The notes: generated by a model not told the origin, from the letters alone. DNA of 37,578 nucleotides from an uncultured Bacteroidales bacterium (GCA_947570265.1 CANOUR010000015.1:1-37578), one strand, 5' to 3'; counted from the stretch's first letter, positions 8,203 through 16,728 are shown. Translations and numbers: made by a program.

Positions 8203-9287
8203 ACCACGATTGAACTGTTGACGTATTTCATCACGCGCATAGCCTCAGCCACGAGCGGATTACGGTAATCATTTACCGAGGGGAAGTTTTCGGGGCGAGC
8301 TTCGCCGTACAACCCTCCGGCATTCATAATCTCGATGTAATTATCAAACTGATACAACCGAATTGGCATATTCGATTGATAATCGCGGTGCATACAGGCG
8401 TTCATCATCAGTTCGCGGATAGCACCTTCTGGATAATTCCATACGGTCTTTTCGCGGAAAAGCGACTCTGGTACAGGACGTTGCGTTATAATGCCGTCTT
8501 TTACAAACGATTCCAACGCCGGGAGCATCTTGTAAAGAGGCCCGGAGAACTGCCGCTCGTTCAATATATCTCCACTCTTATCTTTTCCAGCAAAACGGAC
8601 AAACTGAACATAATCGCCCAAAAGAAAATACTTTGGATTGGTTCCGAACAGTATTATTCCCGCATAGGTCGGACAATCGTTCTCACGGTCGTAAAGATGA
8701 ATCGACGCAAGTTGCTCCTTTATGTCGCGCTTGTCAGTTGTTAGTGTATCTTCATCAAGGAACTTTGGAAGATAAGTATTCTTGATATAATCCACATCCA
8801 AGTCCTCCAACTTTGCATTCAAGCACGGAGTAGCATCAAATGTAGCCATGAAAGAGCAACGCCGTTCAGCCAATATGCGTTCTTCCGCTTCGGTGGCTAT
8901 GTCGCGGCGTGGACCAATACGAATAAATGCCCGACCACGATAGCGAACAGGTGGTAAATCAGAAGGACGAACCTCTGCTACCAACAAATCTCCTTCGGGA
9001 AACACGAAACGGTCAACTGACATAGTCGGCAATGGAAGAATGTTGCCATCTGAACGGATGCCTGATATTTTCTTCATCAGAGCATCGTCCACTTTCAATC
9101 CTGACAACTTTCCATCGTCATGTGCCCCGATAATGAGATAGCCGTTTTTCCGGGAGTTGGGCATATCGTTGGCAAACGCACAAATGGCCTCACAGAACTT
9201 GTCCATGTTGCCGGTGCTGATTGTGCGCTCAACCCTATAGGTCTCGGTTGATGTCAGCAATTCCAAAACTTCGTCTTTTGTTATCAT
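8199..9287 (-). CDS. AlbA_2-domain protein with C-terminal HATPase-like region, truncated by frameshift
   Basis: A 362-residue fragment. Residues about 10-125 form a Schlafen AlbA_2 (divergent AAA_4) domain: YRVERTISTGNMDKFCEAICAFAN, then GYLIIGAHDDGKLSGL and YRGRAFIRIGPRRDIAT. Residues about 283-345 match the HATPase_c_4-like region of this family (PEGAIRELMMNACMHRDY, IEIMNAGGLYGEARPENF). The canonical ending KYVNQFNRGVTRVQ is broken: the frame reads KYVNSSIVV and stops because one base is missing near 8216-8217. The rest of the protein is in 7816-8202. Such proteins are often annotated as RecG-like or transcriptional regulators; partners are commonly defence genes. Here it is the first gene of a unit with the ATPase. 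Confidence 0.87.
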   Translation of the reverse strand: MITKDEVLELLTSTETYRVERTISTGNMDKFCEAICAFANDMPNSRKNGYLIIGAHDDGKLSGLKVDDALMKKISGIRSDGNILPLPTMSVDRFVFPEGDLLVAEVRPSDLPPVRYRGRAFIRIGPRRDIATEAEERILAERRCSFMATFDATPCLNAKLEDLDVDYIKNTYLPKFLDEDTLTTDKRDIKEQLASIHLYDRENDCPTYAGIILFGTNPKYFLLGDYVQFVRFAGKDKSGDILNERQFSGPLYKMLPALESFVKDGIITQRPVPESLFREKTVWNYPEGAIRELMMNACMHRDYQSNMPIRLYQFDNYIEIMNAGGLYGEARPENFPSVNDYRNPLVAEAMRVMKYVNSSIVV

Positions 9288-9307
9288 CTCGAGGCAATTA
9301 TATTATG

Positions 9308-9315
9308 CAAAAATA
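9308..9315 (-). promoter_or_regulatory. Possible -7 box for the AlbA_2/ATPase module
   Basis: The minus strand reads TATTTTTG, which fits TAnnTTTG, 21 bases upstream of the ATG at 9287. No clear -33 element is visible in this AT-rich stretch. Confidence 0.35.
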
Positions 9316-9395
9316 TAAAATTCTTTTGAAATATCCACTATATCAGAGTTGTAGAGGTGCGACAATTTGTGTGCGGATGTATTGTGAGAGGAAGT

Positions 9396-9436
9396 GAAAC
9401 GAAAGTAGGTCAGAAAACTTTCGTTTCCCGACCTAC
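9396..9436 (-). terminator. Interleaved inverted repeats 3' of the secreted-protein gene
   Basis: Two pairs of complementary segments are interleaved: 9396-9405 pairs with 9418-9427 (10 bp) and 9405-9411 pairs with 9430-9436 (7 bp). The order is a-b-a'-b', so they either compete or form a pseudoknot. It lies about 26 bases after the stop codon at 9462 and probably ends that transcript, though no long U-run follows. Confidence 0.5.
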
Positions 9437-9461
9437 TCGATTTCAGTGTATGTCTGATTGT

Positions 9462-11294
9462 TTACTTCACGATGACCTTGTCAGTGCGGTTGCCTGCGAC
9501 ACGGATGTAGATACCCGCCGACGGATTTTCTACGCGACGACCCTGAAGATCGAAGTATGTCACAGTGCCTATCTGCACTGTTTCAGTGCTCTCGATGCCT
9601 GTTGTGGCCGATTTGCTGGTCACGGTCATCGATTTGAGAGGTGTCTCTCCTGTTGCAGTGAAGTTTACTGTCTGTACGGTGCCTGCCGGAGCCACACGCA
9701 TTTGGCCATTGACCGCCTCTCCATCAGGAGTCCATACGGTTTCGTTGGCTATCGATCCGGTGTCGCATTTCAGGCGTCCGGAGTAGTACAGCGAGTTTGC
9801 AAATTCAAATGTTACACTGGTGAGGTAAGCGTTGGGATCGGTCACAGATATGGTCATCACGCATGCGGGGAAGATATTAGTGCCCCAGCCAGATTCTCCT
9901 ACCATATGTATGTACTTCTCGCTTTCATTATTCCAATCCTCTTCAAGCATTGAACCGCGGCTGAATTGAACGGCTATTTTTTCGTCGGCCGAGACTATTT
10001 TGTGGTTTTCATATACATAGCTGTCCTTAGTGAAAGTTGCACCGGATGCCTCTTTGAGCGACTCGGGATCGTCCCATCTGAATGTTGCGTCGGGAAGGGT
10101 GATGATCTCGCCCGTGTCCTCTTTCTTTACGCCGACATATACGGTTTCGGGAAGCTCGCTAAGTTCGCTAAGTTCGGCATAATTACCGCCAAACAGCAGG
10201 TCGTAAGCGTTGAGAGGCATATCTTTGCCGTCGACTGCCACCTCTGTCAGCTCAGATCCATCGGTTGCCACCACATAATATGTCGTGCCTTCTTCAAGAG
10301 TGTATTTATGCTCGCCTTCTGTGGTGAATTTCGCCACTGAGACGAGTTCGGTGCCCACATATTGTTTGATGGCCACGGCTGCACCCTCGCCGGTGGGAGC
10401 AACATAGAAGGTTGTGCCGGCATATGCAGGCTGATCAGCCTCGGTTGTGATGGTGTAGGTCTTGCTCAGATCGTTGACGCCGCAGTATGTATTGGGGAAA
10501 AACTCGTTTTTCTCGTTGATGTTGTAGTTCTTGCCATCCTCATCGGTTACAGATGTGAGTCTGTAGCCATCACCCGACACGAAGTAGTAGTATCCATCCT
10601 CGATCCACAGTGTGTTTTCGCCAGTGGTAAGCTCCTTAAGTTTGTTAGCTTTATCTGTATAATTATAAAAATGAACCATTGATTCATATGGTTTGCTTGA
10701 ATTGTCTGTCACGATTACTCGGAACTCATTCTTCATCTCGGTTACCACCGTATATGACGCCGGTTTATCCTTACCCATGATCATAATATATTGACCGAAA
10801 GTATCATCAAGAGTGCCATTACTGTTGATCGTCACATCATTGCCTTCTGCGTCGGTCACCTTTGTGAGTTTATACCTGTAATCAGGACAAAGATAATAGG
10901 TGACGTTTTCCTCGAGTTTGAAAGTGGTGTTGCCTTCGGGAAGTTCTGTTACGACTTCGATCTTATAAGAATCGGGGTTTGTCCATTTCAGCACGGCGTT
11001 GCCTGTCACGTCAAAAGCAGTGCCAGTGTAGGTTGAAGCAGCTGTCACAACTACATTGATATATCGGGCATCGGCCTTATAGAGTTGTGAGTTGGCGTTG
11101 ATCGACACCTTTACGCGGCCTGAGCCGGCCTTCAAGGCGGTGACAGTGCCGTTTGCATCGACTGTAAAGATGTCAGTGGGATCATCACTTGTAGCGCTTA
11201 CGGCCTCATATACGAGCTCACCTGCAGGAAGAGTCACTTCAGCGTAAGAAACCGTTTCGCGAGTGACAACTTTTTTTGTACCTGTCTCACCCAC
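9462..11294 (-). CDS. C-terminal part of a secreted modular protein with T9SS-like tail
   Basis: This frame of 610 residues is open further upstream to the TAA at 11394-11396, so the GTG start at 11294 is only nominal. Residues about 1-85 resemble a bacterial Ig-like (BIG2) domain (FTVDANGTVTALKAGSGRVKVSI). Three related modules of about 95 residues follow (near 95-185, 190-285 and 295-390), each with the pattern T-Y-x-L-E-E-G-x-x-Y-Y followed by LT-x-VT-x-x-DG. The C-terminus has VTYFDLQGRRVENPSAGIYI, typical of Bacteroidales T9SS sorting tails. The product without its N-terminal part has no signal peptide and should not be exported. See the upstream fragment at 11394-11912. Confidence 0.75.
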   Translation of the reverse strand: MGETGTKKVVTRETVSYAEVTLPAGELVYEAVSATSDDPTDIFTVDANGTVTALKAGSGRVKVSINANSQLYKADARYINVVVTAASTYTGTAFDVTGNAVLKWTNPDSYKIEVVTELPEGNTTFKLEENVTYYLCPDYRYKLTKVTDAEGNDVTINSNGTLDDTFGQYIMIMGKDKPASYTVVTEMKNEFRVIVTDNSSKPYESMVHFYNYTDKANKLKELTTGENTLWIEDGYYYFVSGDGYRLTSVTDEDGKNYNINEKNEFFPNTYCGVNDLSKTYTITTEADQPAYAGTTFYVAPTGEGAAVAIKQYVGTELVSVAKFTTEGEHKYTLEEGTTYYVVATDGSELTEVAVDGKDMPLNAYDLLFGGNYAELSELSELPETVYVGVKKEDTGEIITLPDATFRWDDPESLKEASGATFTKDSYVYENHKIVSADEKIAVQFSRGSMLEEDWNNESEKYIHMVGESGWGTNIFPACVMTISVTDPNAYLTSVTFEFANSLYYSGRLKCDTGSIANETVWTPDGEAVNGQMRVAPAGTVQTVNFTATGETPLKSMTVTSKSATTGIESTETVQIGTVTYFDLQGRRVENPSAGIYIRVAGNRTDKVIVK

Positions 11295-11393
11295 GTTCAG
11301 CGAAAGGAGGTCATTTTCAGGAAATGTCAGTGAGATATCGGTTTTGACAGGCCCGCCATCGCTCTTTACATATATTGCAGGATAGCAACTTGT

Positions 11394-11912
11394 TTAACCA
11401 GACGTATTAGGTTTGAAATTTTTTGCAGAGGTGAATGTGTAGAAATTGGTTGTAGCACTTGCTACTGCCAGTTTCCAACTGCCGTCTCCGCGGGATGTAA
11501 TGTCTACTTGATATGCTGCCGTTTTCGGTTCGTCTGTTGATAAATTGAGCATTGAGGCGGTTTTACGCCCGATATATTTGCCATTTGTGGCATCGTAAAT
11601 TCCTTTTTTTGTAACGTTGGTTGCTGTTGCTGTGACGTCTTTAAATTGGAATATCAGGGGATTGATATTGTCGCTGATCTCTATGGTTGTCTCCAGAGAT
11701 GTCAGATTGGATATTGCGGTAGATGATCCGCCTGAAGTTGTCATGCTGGTCACTACATAGTAGCTGTCACCAATGGGTTGACCCGAAACGAATATAAATT
11801 CATCGGTGTCGTTGAGCTGATCAGCGCTTGTGACCAGATTGTAGCTCGCGGCACGTAGTATGCCGCAGGCACAAGCGAGCATTGTGATGAACAATAGGAG
11901 TTGTTTTCTCAT
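11394..11912 (-). CDS. N-terminal part of the secreted modular protein (ends at in-frame TAA)
   Basis: A 172-residue fragment with a signal peptide (MRKQLLLFITMLACACG) nearly identical to that of the paralogue at 12218-13018. The mature part has SADQLNDTDEFIFVSG and GKYIGRK, a beta-rich region seen at the N-terminus of many secreted Bacteroidales proteins. The frame ends FKPNTSG-stop. After that TAA the same frame stays open (TSCYPAIYVKSDGGPVKTD...) and joins the 9462-11294 frame without a shift. Together they make an 816-residue protein. The stop is therefore a nonsense change, a sequencing error, or a site of readthrough. A good promoter lies at 11979-12010. Confidence 0.78.
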   Translation of the reverse strand: MRKQLLLFITMLACACGILRAASYNLVTSADQLNDTDEFIFVSGQPIGDSYYVVTSMTTSGGSSTAISNLTSLETTIEISDNINPLIFQFKDVTATATNVTKKGIYDATNGKYIGRKTASMLNLSTDEPKTAAYQVDITSRGDGSWKLAVASATTNFYTFTSAKNFKPNTSG

Positions 11913-11978
11913 AAGGTTAAAATTTGTGGTTTGTTATTATGATTTTGTTTTTGTTCTCTTTTCTGTGCGTTGATATAG

Positions 11979-12010
11979 CAAAACTATAAGAAAATTCAAA
12001 AATAAACAAA
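11979..12010 (-). promoter_or_regulatory. Promoter of the longer secreted-protein gene
   Basis: On the minus strand TTTG (12010-12007) is followed by a 20-base spacer and TAGTTTTG (11986-11979), matching the Bacteroidetes promoter. The ATG is 67 bases downstream. The same TTTG-N20-TAnnTTTG layout precedes the paralogue at 13018. Confidence 0.7.
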
Positions 12011-12124
12011 AAAAATCAACTGTTTTCTATCGTATAGTGGTGTTTTGTTAAAAAAATGACGTGATTTTAATGTTATACAACACATTTCACGTTCGTTTAC
12101 ATTGTTGATAGGGATATTTTGCAG

Positions 12125-12154
12125 TTTGGGGAGGACTGTATTGCCCTCCCCAAA
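12125..12154 (-). terminator. Hairpin terminator after the 266-residue secreted protein
   Basis: TTTGGGGAGG at 12125-12134 and CCTCCCCAAA at 12145-12154 form a perfect 10-bp stem with a 10-base loop. It lies 64 bases after the stop at 12218, before the promoter of the next gene. The rest of 11987-12217 is AT-rich with no gene. Confidence 0.7.
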
Positions 12155-12217
12155 GTATGATTTCTTGATTATCTGTGTGTTGCTTGCGTGTGTTTATCTC
12201 GCATTGTTCAGTGTCGG

Positions 12218-13018
12218 TCAATTGGCGCGCACAAGTCCGCTTTGGTTGCCGCTGACGCGTATATACATAGCACCGCTTGCGGGATTGGTCACAGGTCTGC
12301 CTTGCAGGTCATAATATTTTACCGGGGCAGTGTCGTTGCCTGTAATAGCGGTGATGCCGCCAACTATGGTTTTGTTGATTTCGAGGCTCACAGCTTCGGG
12401 ATGTCCTGTAAGCTCGGCATACGTGGCGATGAAGCGCTCGTCGGGTTGGTTGATGGCTACAGGTGCACCGTCGGCTGTCACTGTTGTCAGCTCATATCCT
12501 TCATCAGCTACAATATAGTAAGTAGTGCCTTCTGCAAGGGTATATGTGGCATCGTTTCCGGGAGTGAGTGCCATCACGCCTACGATTTCAGATCCGTCAG
12601 ATAGTTGGGCGAGTGTGGCCGAGCCTTCACCGGTGACTGTGAATGATGTGTCCTCCACGGGTTCAGGCTGAGGCAGTGTCGTGCGTGTGGTGATGACGAA
12701 TGTTGCGGGCTCTTTGCCGAGCACAAGCACATAGTTGCCGAGTGCATTGAAAAACTCGATAGGCTGCTCGATGCCGGCGCGAGTCACAAAGGCCAGTTCG
12801 TGGCCTTCGGCGGCTACGATATAGTAGGCGTCACCTTGAAGGTCGAGGGTCGTGGTGGTACCTCCGGGCAGAGGTGTGTCTGAGAATGTCACGTCGCGGA
12901 GAAGTGCCGAGCTGCCTTCGGTCACTGTAAACGTGTATTCATAGCTCTCGGCTGCTGCTTGGTTCATACCGCATGCGCAGGCAATCATTGTAAGAAACAG
13001 AAGTAGTTGTTTTTTCAT
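12218..13018 (-). CDS. Secreted modular protein with T9SS-like C-terminal tail
   Basis: A 266-residue exported protein. The signal peptide is MKKQLLLFLTMIACACG. Two copies of the module seen in the neighbouring gene follow, at about residues 28-115 (DAYYIVAAEGHELAFVTRAG) and 120-215 (YTLAEGTTYYIVADEGYELTTVT). The C-terminus VKYYDLQGRPVTNPASGAMYIRVSG resembles a T9SS sorting tail, which would direct it through the outer membrane to the surface. The function is unknown; no catalytic motif is visible. It is a paralogue of the protein split between 9462 and 11912 and has its own promoter and terminator, so it is probably a single-gene transcript. Confidence 0.82.
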   Translation of the reverse strand: MKKQLLLFLTMIACACGMNQAAAESYEYTFTVTEGSSALLRDVTFSDTPLPGGTTTTLDLQGDAYYIVAAEGHELAFVTRAGIEQPIEFFNALGNYVLVLGKEPATFVITTRTTLPQPEPVEDTSFTVTGEGSATLAQLSDGSEIVGVMALTPGNDATYTLAEGTTYYIVADEGYELTTVTADGAPVAINQPDERFIATYAELTGHPEAVSLEINKTIVGGITAITGNDTAPVKYYDLQGRPVTNPASGAMYIRVSGNQSGLVRAN

Positions 13019-13049
13019 GTCTGTTTAAATTATGTGGTTGTTGTTTTTA

Positions 13050-13081
13050 CAAATGTATGCCTAAATTTGTGAAAAAACAAA
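13050..13081 (-). promoter_or_regulatory. Promoter of the 266-residue secreted protein
   Basis: TTTG (13081-13078), 20-base spacer, TACATTTG (13057-13050) on the minus strand, an excellent match to the Bacteroidetes primary promoter, 31 bases upstream of the ATG at 13018. Confidence 0.75.
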
Positions 13082-13113
13082 AAAATGATAGTGTTTTATC
13101 ACAAAAATAATCA

Positions 13114-13305
13114 TAAGTGAGTGTTCATTTTAAAATTTGGTTTAGATTCGAGATTTATTTCGAGACTATTTTCCTCGAAGAGGAGGGAGCGTAGCGAGCT
13201 ACGTGACTGACGATGAGAGGGAAAGAGACCGAAAGAAATCCGAAGATGAACCAAAATGATGGCAATTACTAATGAAAATCTTTTTTTTAATTGAACACTC
13301 ACTTA
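13114..13305. mobile_element. MITE-like element with 14-bp terminal inverted repeats
   Basis: TAAGTGAGTGTTCA at 13114-13127 is repeated in exact inverted form at 13292-13305, bounding 192 bases. The interior is non-coding and highly structured: CGTAGC/GCTACG arms at 13190-13203, CCTC/GAGG near 13172-13184. No transposase frame fits inside and no clear target duplication is seen. It sits 16 bases beyond the stop of the C25 peptidase gene, so it may now also end or process that long transcript. Confidence 0.6.
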
Positions 13306-13320
13306 GTGTATGAATTTGAC

Positions 13321-16300
13321 CTATCGTTCGCGTATGAGAGTGATCTCCAGCGGTGGGGTTGCCCCTTTGCGTGTGCCATCCTCGATAAATGCCGTGATGG
13401 TGTAGTGTCCATCGGGCATGGATTTATCGGGTGTCCATTTCCACGGCCACGATATGTTGGTGTGTGTCGCCACTGTGTTGTATGACGCATCCCGAATTAT
13501 CACGCGTTTCACTTCGGCTGATGCCGGTTTGTCGAGATCTATGGTGGCGCTCCCTGTCACGATCGGGTCAGTGATCGTCAGCGATGTCGGCAGGGATGAG
13601 CCTGCCACTGCAAACTCAATCGTGCGTTCAGTCGTGTTTCCTCGGTTGTCGGCTACGGTGAGTGACAGCGAATGGTGGCCGTCGGCAATTCCTGAGAACG
13701 GATAGACTATTTCCGCCGAACCGTCGGCTTGCCATCTGATGGTGTTTGACACCATGGTGGTGGCGCTTGTGCCGTCGAGTGACACCCGTGGACGTCGGCT
13801 CACCGATGAGTTGCCCACATCTACGCCCGATGGATCTGCGCCGACGATGGCATGGAGTGTGAAATCTGATGCCACGGCGTCACCTTCGGTAAATGAGGGT
13901 GTGTCGAGATACATTTCTATTATTTCCGGCCCTGTAGTGTCACTGCCTGCCGACCCTTGTGTGTCAGCAGGGTCGGAGAGTGATAGCCCTGTGTAGTCGC
14001 CCATGGCCATACGCGACTCGCCGTCAGTGGCCCAGATGAGCAACCTGTTGGTCGATCCGGCCACATTGCCGATTGGCGGCACTATGGTTGCTGTCCATAC
14101 TCCATTTTTCACTTCAGTGCCTGTGCGTGTCAGAAGCCGGCTGTCGACCTCCACGTCAACGGATGCATCGTCGCCCGATTGTGGAGTGGTGATGGTCTGC
14201 TGTCCATCGTAGAGGGTTATTATTGCCTTGCCGTTGAAGTCGGTGGCGATGTTGCCGTCGCTGTTGGTGATCACGCCGCTTACCACTACGGGCAGTTGGG
14301 CTGTCACCCGCATCACTGCCGCTGCTTTGTTGCCGTTGACGGTGTTGACTGTGGCGCTGTGGGTGGGGCGGGCTATCGGTAGCGCAGGGTCTCCGCCGAG
14401 GTTGTAGCACAGGGTGTTTATGCCATATGACTGGTCGGGGGTGGTCATCACCTTGTTGAATCCTTTGCGCCAGGCGTCGCCGAGGCAGTCGCCGGCCGCT
14501 ACTCCGAAGTAGCTGTCGGTGAATGCATCGTAGATTGCTTTGTTGCGGTTGAGGTATACGGTGCGTCCTGCCGATATCAGTGCCACTGCTCCACGCGGAT
14601 CATTGAGGATGCGCGTGCCCATATTGATCGATGAGCGGTCGATGTATAGCGACTCGCATGTGGCCAGAAAACATATCGGATGGTTGCCAAACACCATGTC
14701 GGCTATCGATGAATAGGTGAATCCTGTGGCAAGACTCGTGTTTGCCGCGTGGCCGCAATATCCCATAAAACCTATTCCTTCGGCCAATCCTTCATCGAGT
14801 CGGCTTTTCCAGAATCCGATATTTTTAGTGTTGTCGGTCGTGGTGCGGAAAAGTGCGTGATACACTTTGTCGGCCGCAATGTGTGGTTGGTGGCTGTGCA
14901 TGATGTCGACACCGCTCTCGGCCATAGCTAAATGAGCATTGCCGTCACCGCCGTCGGCGAGCGACAGCATGCGCGAATTATAGTCTTCGGTCAGGTAGGT
15001 GTTGAGGTAGTCTTCGATCTTGTCGATCATCTGGTTGGCTTGTGAGATGCCTGCCACTGGTATTCGTCCTACACCGATATTGACCCGTTGGCCTGAGATA
15101 TTGCGTATCGTGAATCCGTCGTCGAGCATGCCGAAGTAGTTGTCACTGCTGAAATTCGACACACGGTAGTTGCTCCAGTCGGTGTAGCCGAGCTCGCGAT
15201 CTTCCTCCACCTGATACGTGAATAGATATGAGCCGTCGTTTTCAAGTGTGATGAATCGGTGATCACTTGTGCCATGACCTAAGAGCAACAGATATTTCAG
15301 CCGTCCGGGATTGCGGTCGTGAAGCATCTTCACGTAGCGTCTGTAGGCAATTGCCGATGGTGCGCCCGACGAGAATTCGTCGAATATGCGTTCGTGATCC
15401 GTAATTTTGACGGTCAATCCTTGATGGAGCGTGTGTAGCTCGGCCAGACGGTTTGCCGCCGGAAGCAGACTGCTGTTGGTGATGATGAGCATATCTGCGT
15501 CGGCATCCTCTCCATGCAGGTTTGACCCGCCTGTGACTGTTCCTGCAAATTCAGGCACGGGAAAGGAGTCGGAGCTGGGGTTGAATGCCACAAGTGTGGC
15601 CGCGCCTGCTGTGGCCGGACTGACGGTGACGGTTGCATTGTCGGAGTCAAATCCTGTGGCAAGCGGGCGTATGGCCGTGGGCGATGTCACGTCCCACACG
15701 CGTGTGTCGGCTGTGGCTTCGGTAATGCGTATATTGTCGCTTAGGCTTGCATTGCATAGGTTGAGGGTGAGCTGCGCATGCGATGCCAGACGGTTGCGTC
15801 GGTGATAGATCATGCACACGTAGTCGATGCTGACCCATCCGTCTCCGTCAAGACCGGTGAATGTGACAGGAAACGCCGTATGACCATTGTTGAGCTTTAC
15901 ACGCAGATTACTTGGTGACGGCAATGAGTTGTAGATGAGGTATGTGCGGTCTGATGTCACAGGGCGCACGGCCGTGAGATTGCGCGATTGCACGCTCATT
16001 GCTCCGGTGTCTATCGAAGGAATGACAGTGGCTGATGTGGTGAGGTTGCTCACCGGCAGATATGTGATGGCTGCCTGGCCGGTGAAGTCTTCGGCATCAA
16101 ATACAAAACTACGTTTGTCTGATGATGAGGTCAATGGGTTGGCAAACCAGAACACGCCTGCTTCATACGGGCGGAATTCTTCCGGTTCACGGTAATCGAA
16201 CGATAGATGTTCGTCGACTGATTCTCCTCCTGATATCAGTGGATTCTCCGCAGGCTGCTTTTGTGACGGATCGGCGTCTGATAGAAAATAGCAGCTGAAA

Positions 16301-16728
16301 GTGGAGTAGTGGTTGCGGCGGCGTATGATGTCTGAATCACTGTCAGGTCGTGGACGCAGGCGTATATCCCCCTCCCCGTAAAACAGCAGTGCCTCATTGG
16401 CATGTTCGCTATATTGCAGTGGCAGATCGTCGGGTGCGGTGGTGGAGAAGTTGTTGTCGTACAGCTCCGGCCCACCGAATCCATAGACGTTGACTTTCGA
16501 CGGATCGTCGAATCCCCACTCTCGCAGCTGTCCGTAGGATATGTGGTGGATTCCCGTCTCTGTGACCTTCACTTTCACCCAATGCCCCGGCGATGCAAGG
16601 CGTGAGTCTGTGGCGTAGTACGACGGATTGAGCGCTGTCGCATTTGGCGCCGCGAGCGAGATCGCTGTGGCTGTGAGGACGATGTGAAGAAATATGTGTT
16701 TTTCAGCCTTGTGCATGTTTCGTGTCAT
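13321..16728 (-). CDS. C25 gingipain-fold peptidase, PorU paralogue
   Basis: An 1135-residue exported protein. After a signal peptide come an N-terminal PorU-like domain (GHWVKVKVTETGIHHISYGQLREWGF, VNVYGFGGPEL), the C25 peptidase domain from about residue 415 to 790, and Ig-like domains at the end. The catalytic pair is intact: His660 in MGYCGHAANTS and Cys691 in FLATCESLY. C25 enzymes include gingipains and PorU, the T9SS sortase that removes the sorting domain of cargo. It resembles the porU gene 1.3 kb upstream but is clearly diverged and ends in a shorter C-terminal beta domain. The ATG at 16728 overlaps the stop of the FAH-like gene as ATGA; the Met at residue 5 is an alternative start. 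Confidence 0.85.
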   Translation of the reverse strand: MTRNMHKAEKHIFLHIVLTATAISLAAPNATALNPSYYATDSRLASPGHWVKVKVTETGIHHISYGQLREWGFDDPSKVNVYGFGGPELYDNNFSTTAPDDLPLQYSEHANEALLFYGEGDIRLRPRPDSDSDIIRRRNHYSTFSCYFLSDADPSQKQPAENPLISGGESVDEHLSFDYREPEEFRPYEAGVFWFANPLTSSSDKRSFVFDAEDFTGQAAITYLPVSNLTTSATVIPSIDTGAMSVQSRNLTAVRPVTSDRTYLIYNSLPSPSNLRVKLNNGHTAFPVTFTGLDGDGWVSIDYVCMIYHRRNRLASHAQLTLNLCNASLSDNIRITEATADTRVWDVTSPTAIRPLATGFDSDNATVTVSPATAGAATLVAFNPSSDSFPVPEFAGTVTGGSNLHGEDADADMLIITNSSLLPAANRLAELHTLHQGLTVKITDHERIFDEFSSGAPSAIAYRRYVKMLHDRNPGRLKYLLLLGHGTSDHRFITLENDGSYLFTYQVEEDRELGYTDWSNYRVSNFSSDNYFGMLDDGFTIRNISGQRVNIGVGRIPVAGISQANQMIDKIEDYLNTYLTEDYNSRMLSLADGGDGNAHLAMAESGVDIMHSHQPHIAADKVYHALFRTTTDNTKNIGFWKSRLDEGLAEGIGFMGYCGHAANTSLATGFTYSSIADMVFGNHPICFLATCESLYIDRSSINMGTRILNDPRGAVALISAGRTVYLNRNKAIYDAFTDSYFGVAAGDCLGDAWRKGFNKVMTTPDQSYGINTLCYNLGGDPALPIARPTHSATVNTVNGNKAAAVMRVTAQLPVVVSGVITNSDGNIATDFNGKAIITLYDGQQTITTPQSGDDASVDVEVDSRLLTRTGTEVKNGVWTATIVPPIGNVAGSTNRLLIWATDGESRMAMGDYTGLSLSDPADTQGSAGSDTTGPEIIEMYLDTPSFTEGDAVASDFTLHAIVGADPSGVDVGNSSVSRRPRVSLDGTSATTMVSNTIRWQADGSAEIVYPFSGIADGHHSLSLTVADNRGNTTERTIEFAVAGSSLPTSLTITDPIVTGSATIDLDKPASAEVKRVIIRDASYNTVATHTNISWPWKWTPDKSMPDGHYTITAFIEDGTRKGATPPLEITLIRER

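Noticed and set aside
9357-9953. 198-codon open frame on the plus strand
   Set aside because: Crosses the 3' end of the secreted-protein gene and its structured repeat; Cys/Arg/His-rich shadow composition.
13111-13302. 63-codon open frame on the minus strand inside the MITE-like element
   Set aside because: Created by the structured repeat sequence; no transposase similarity.
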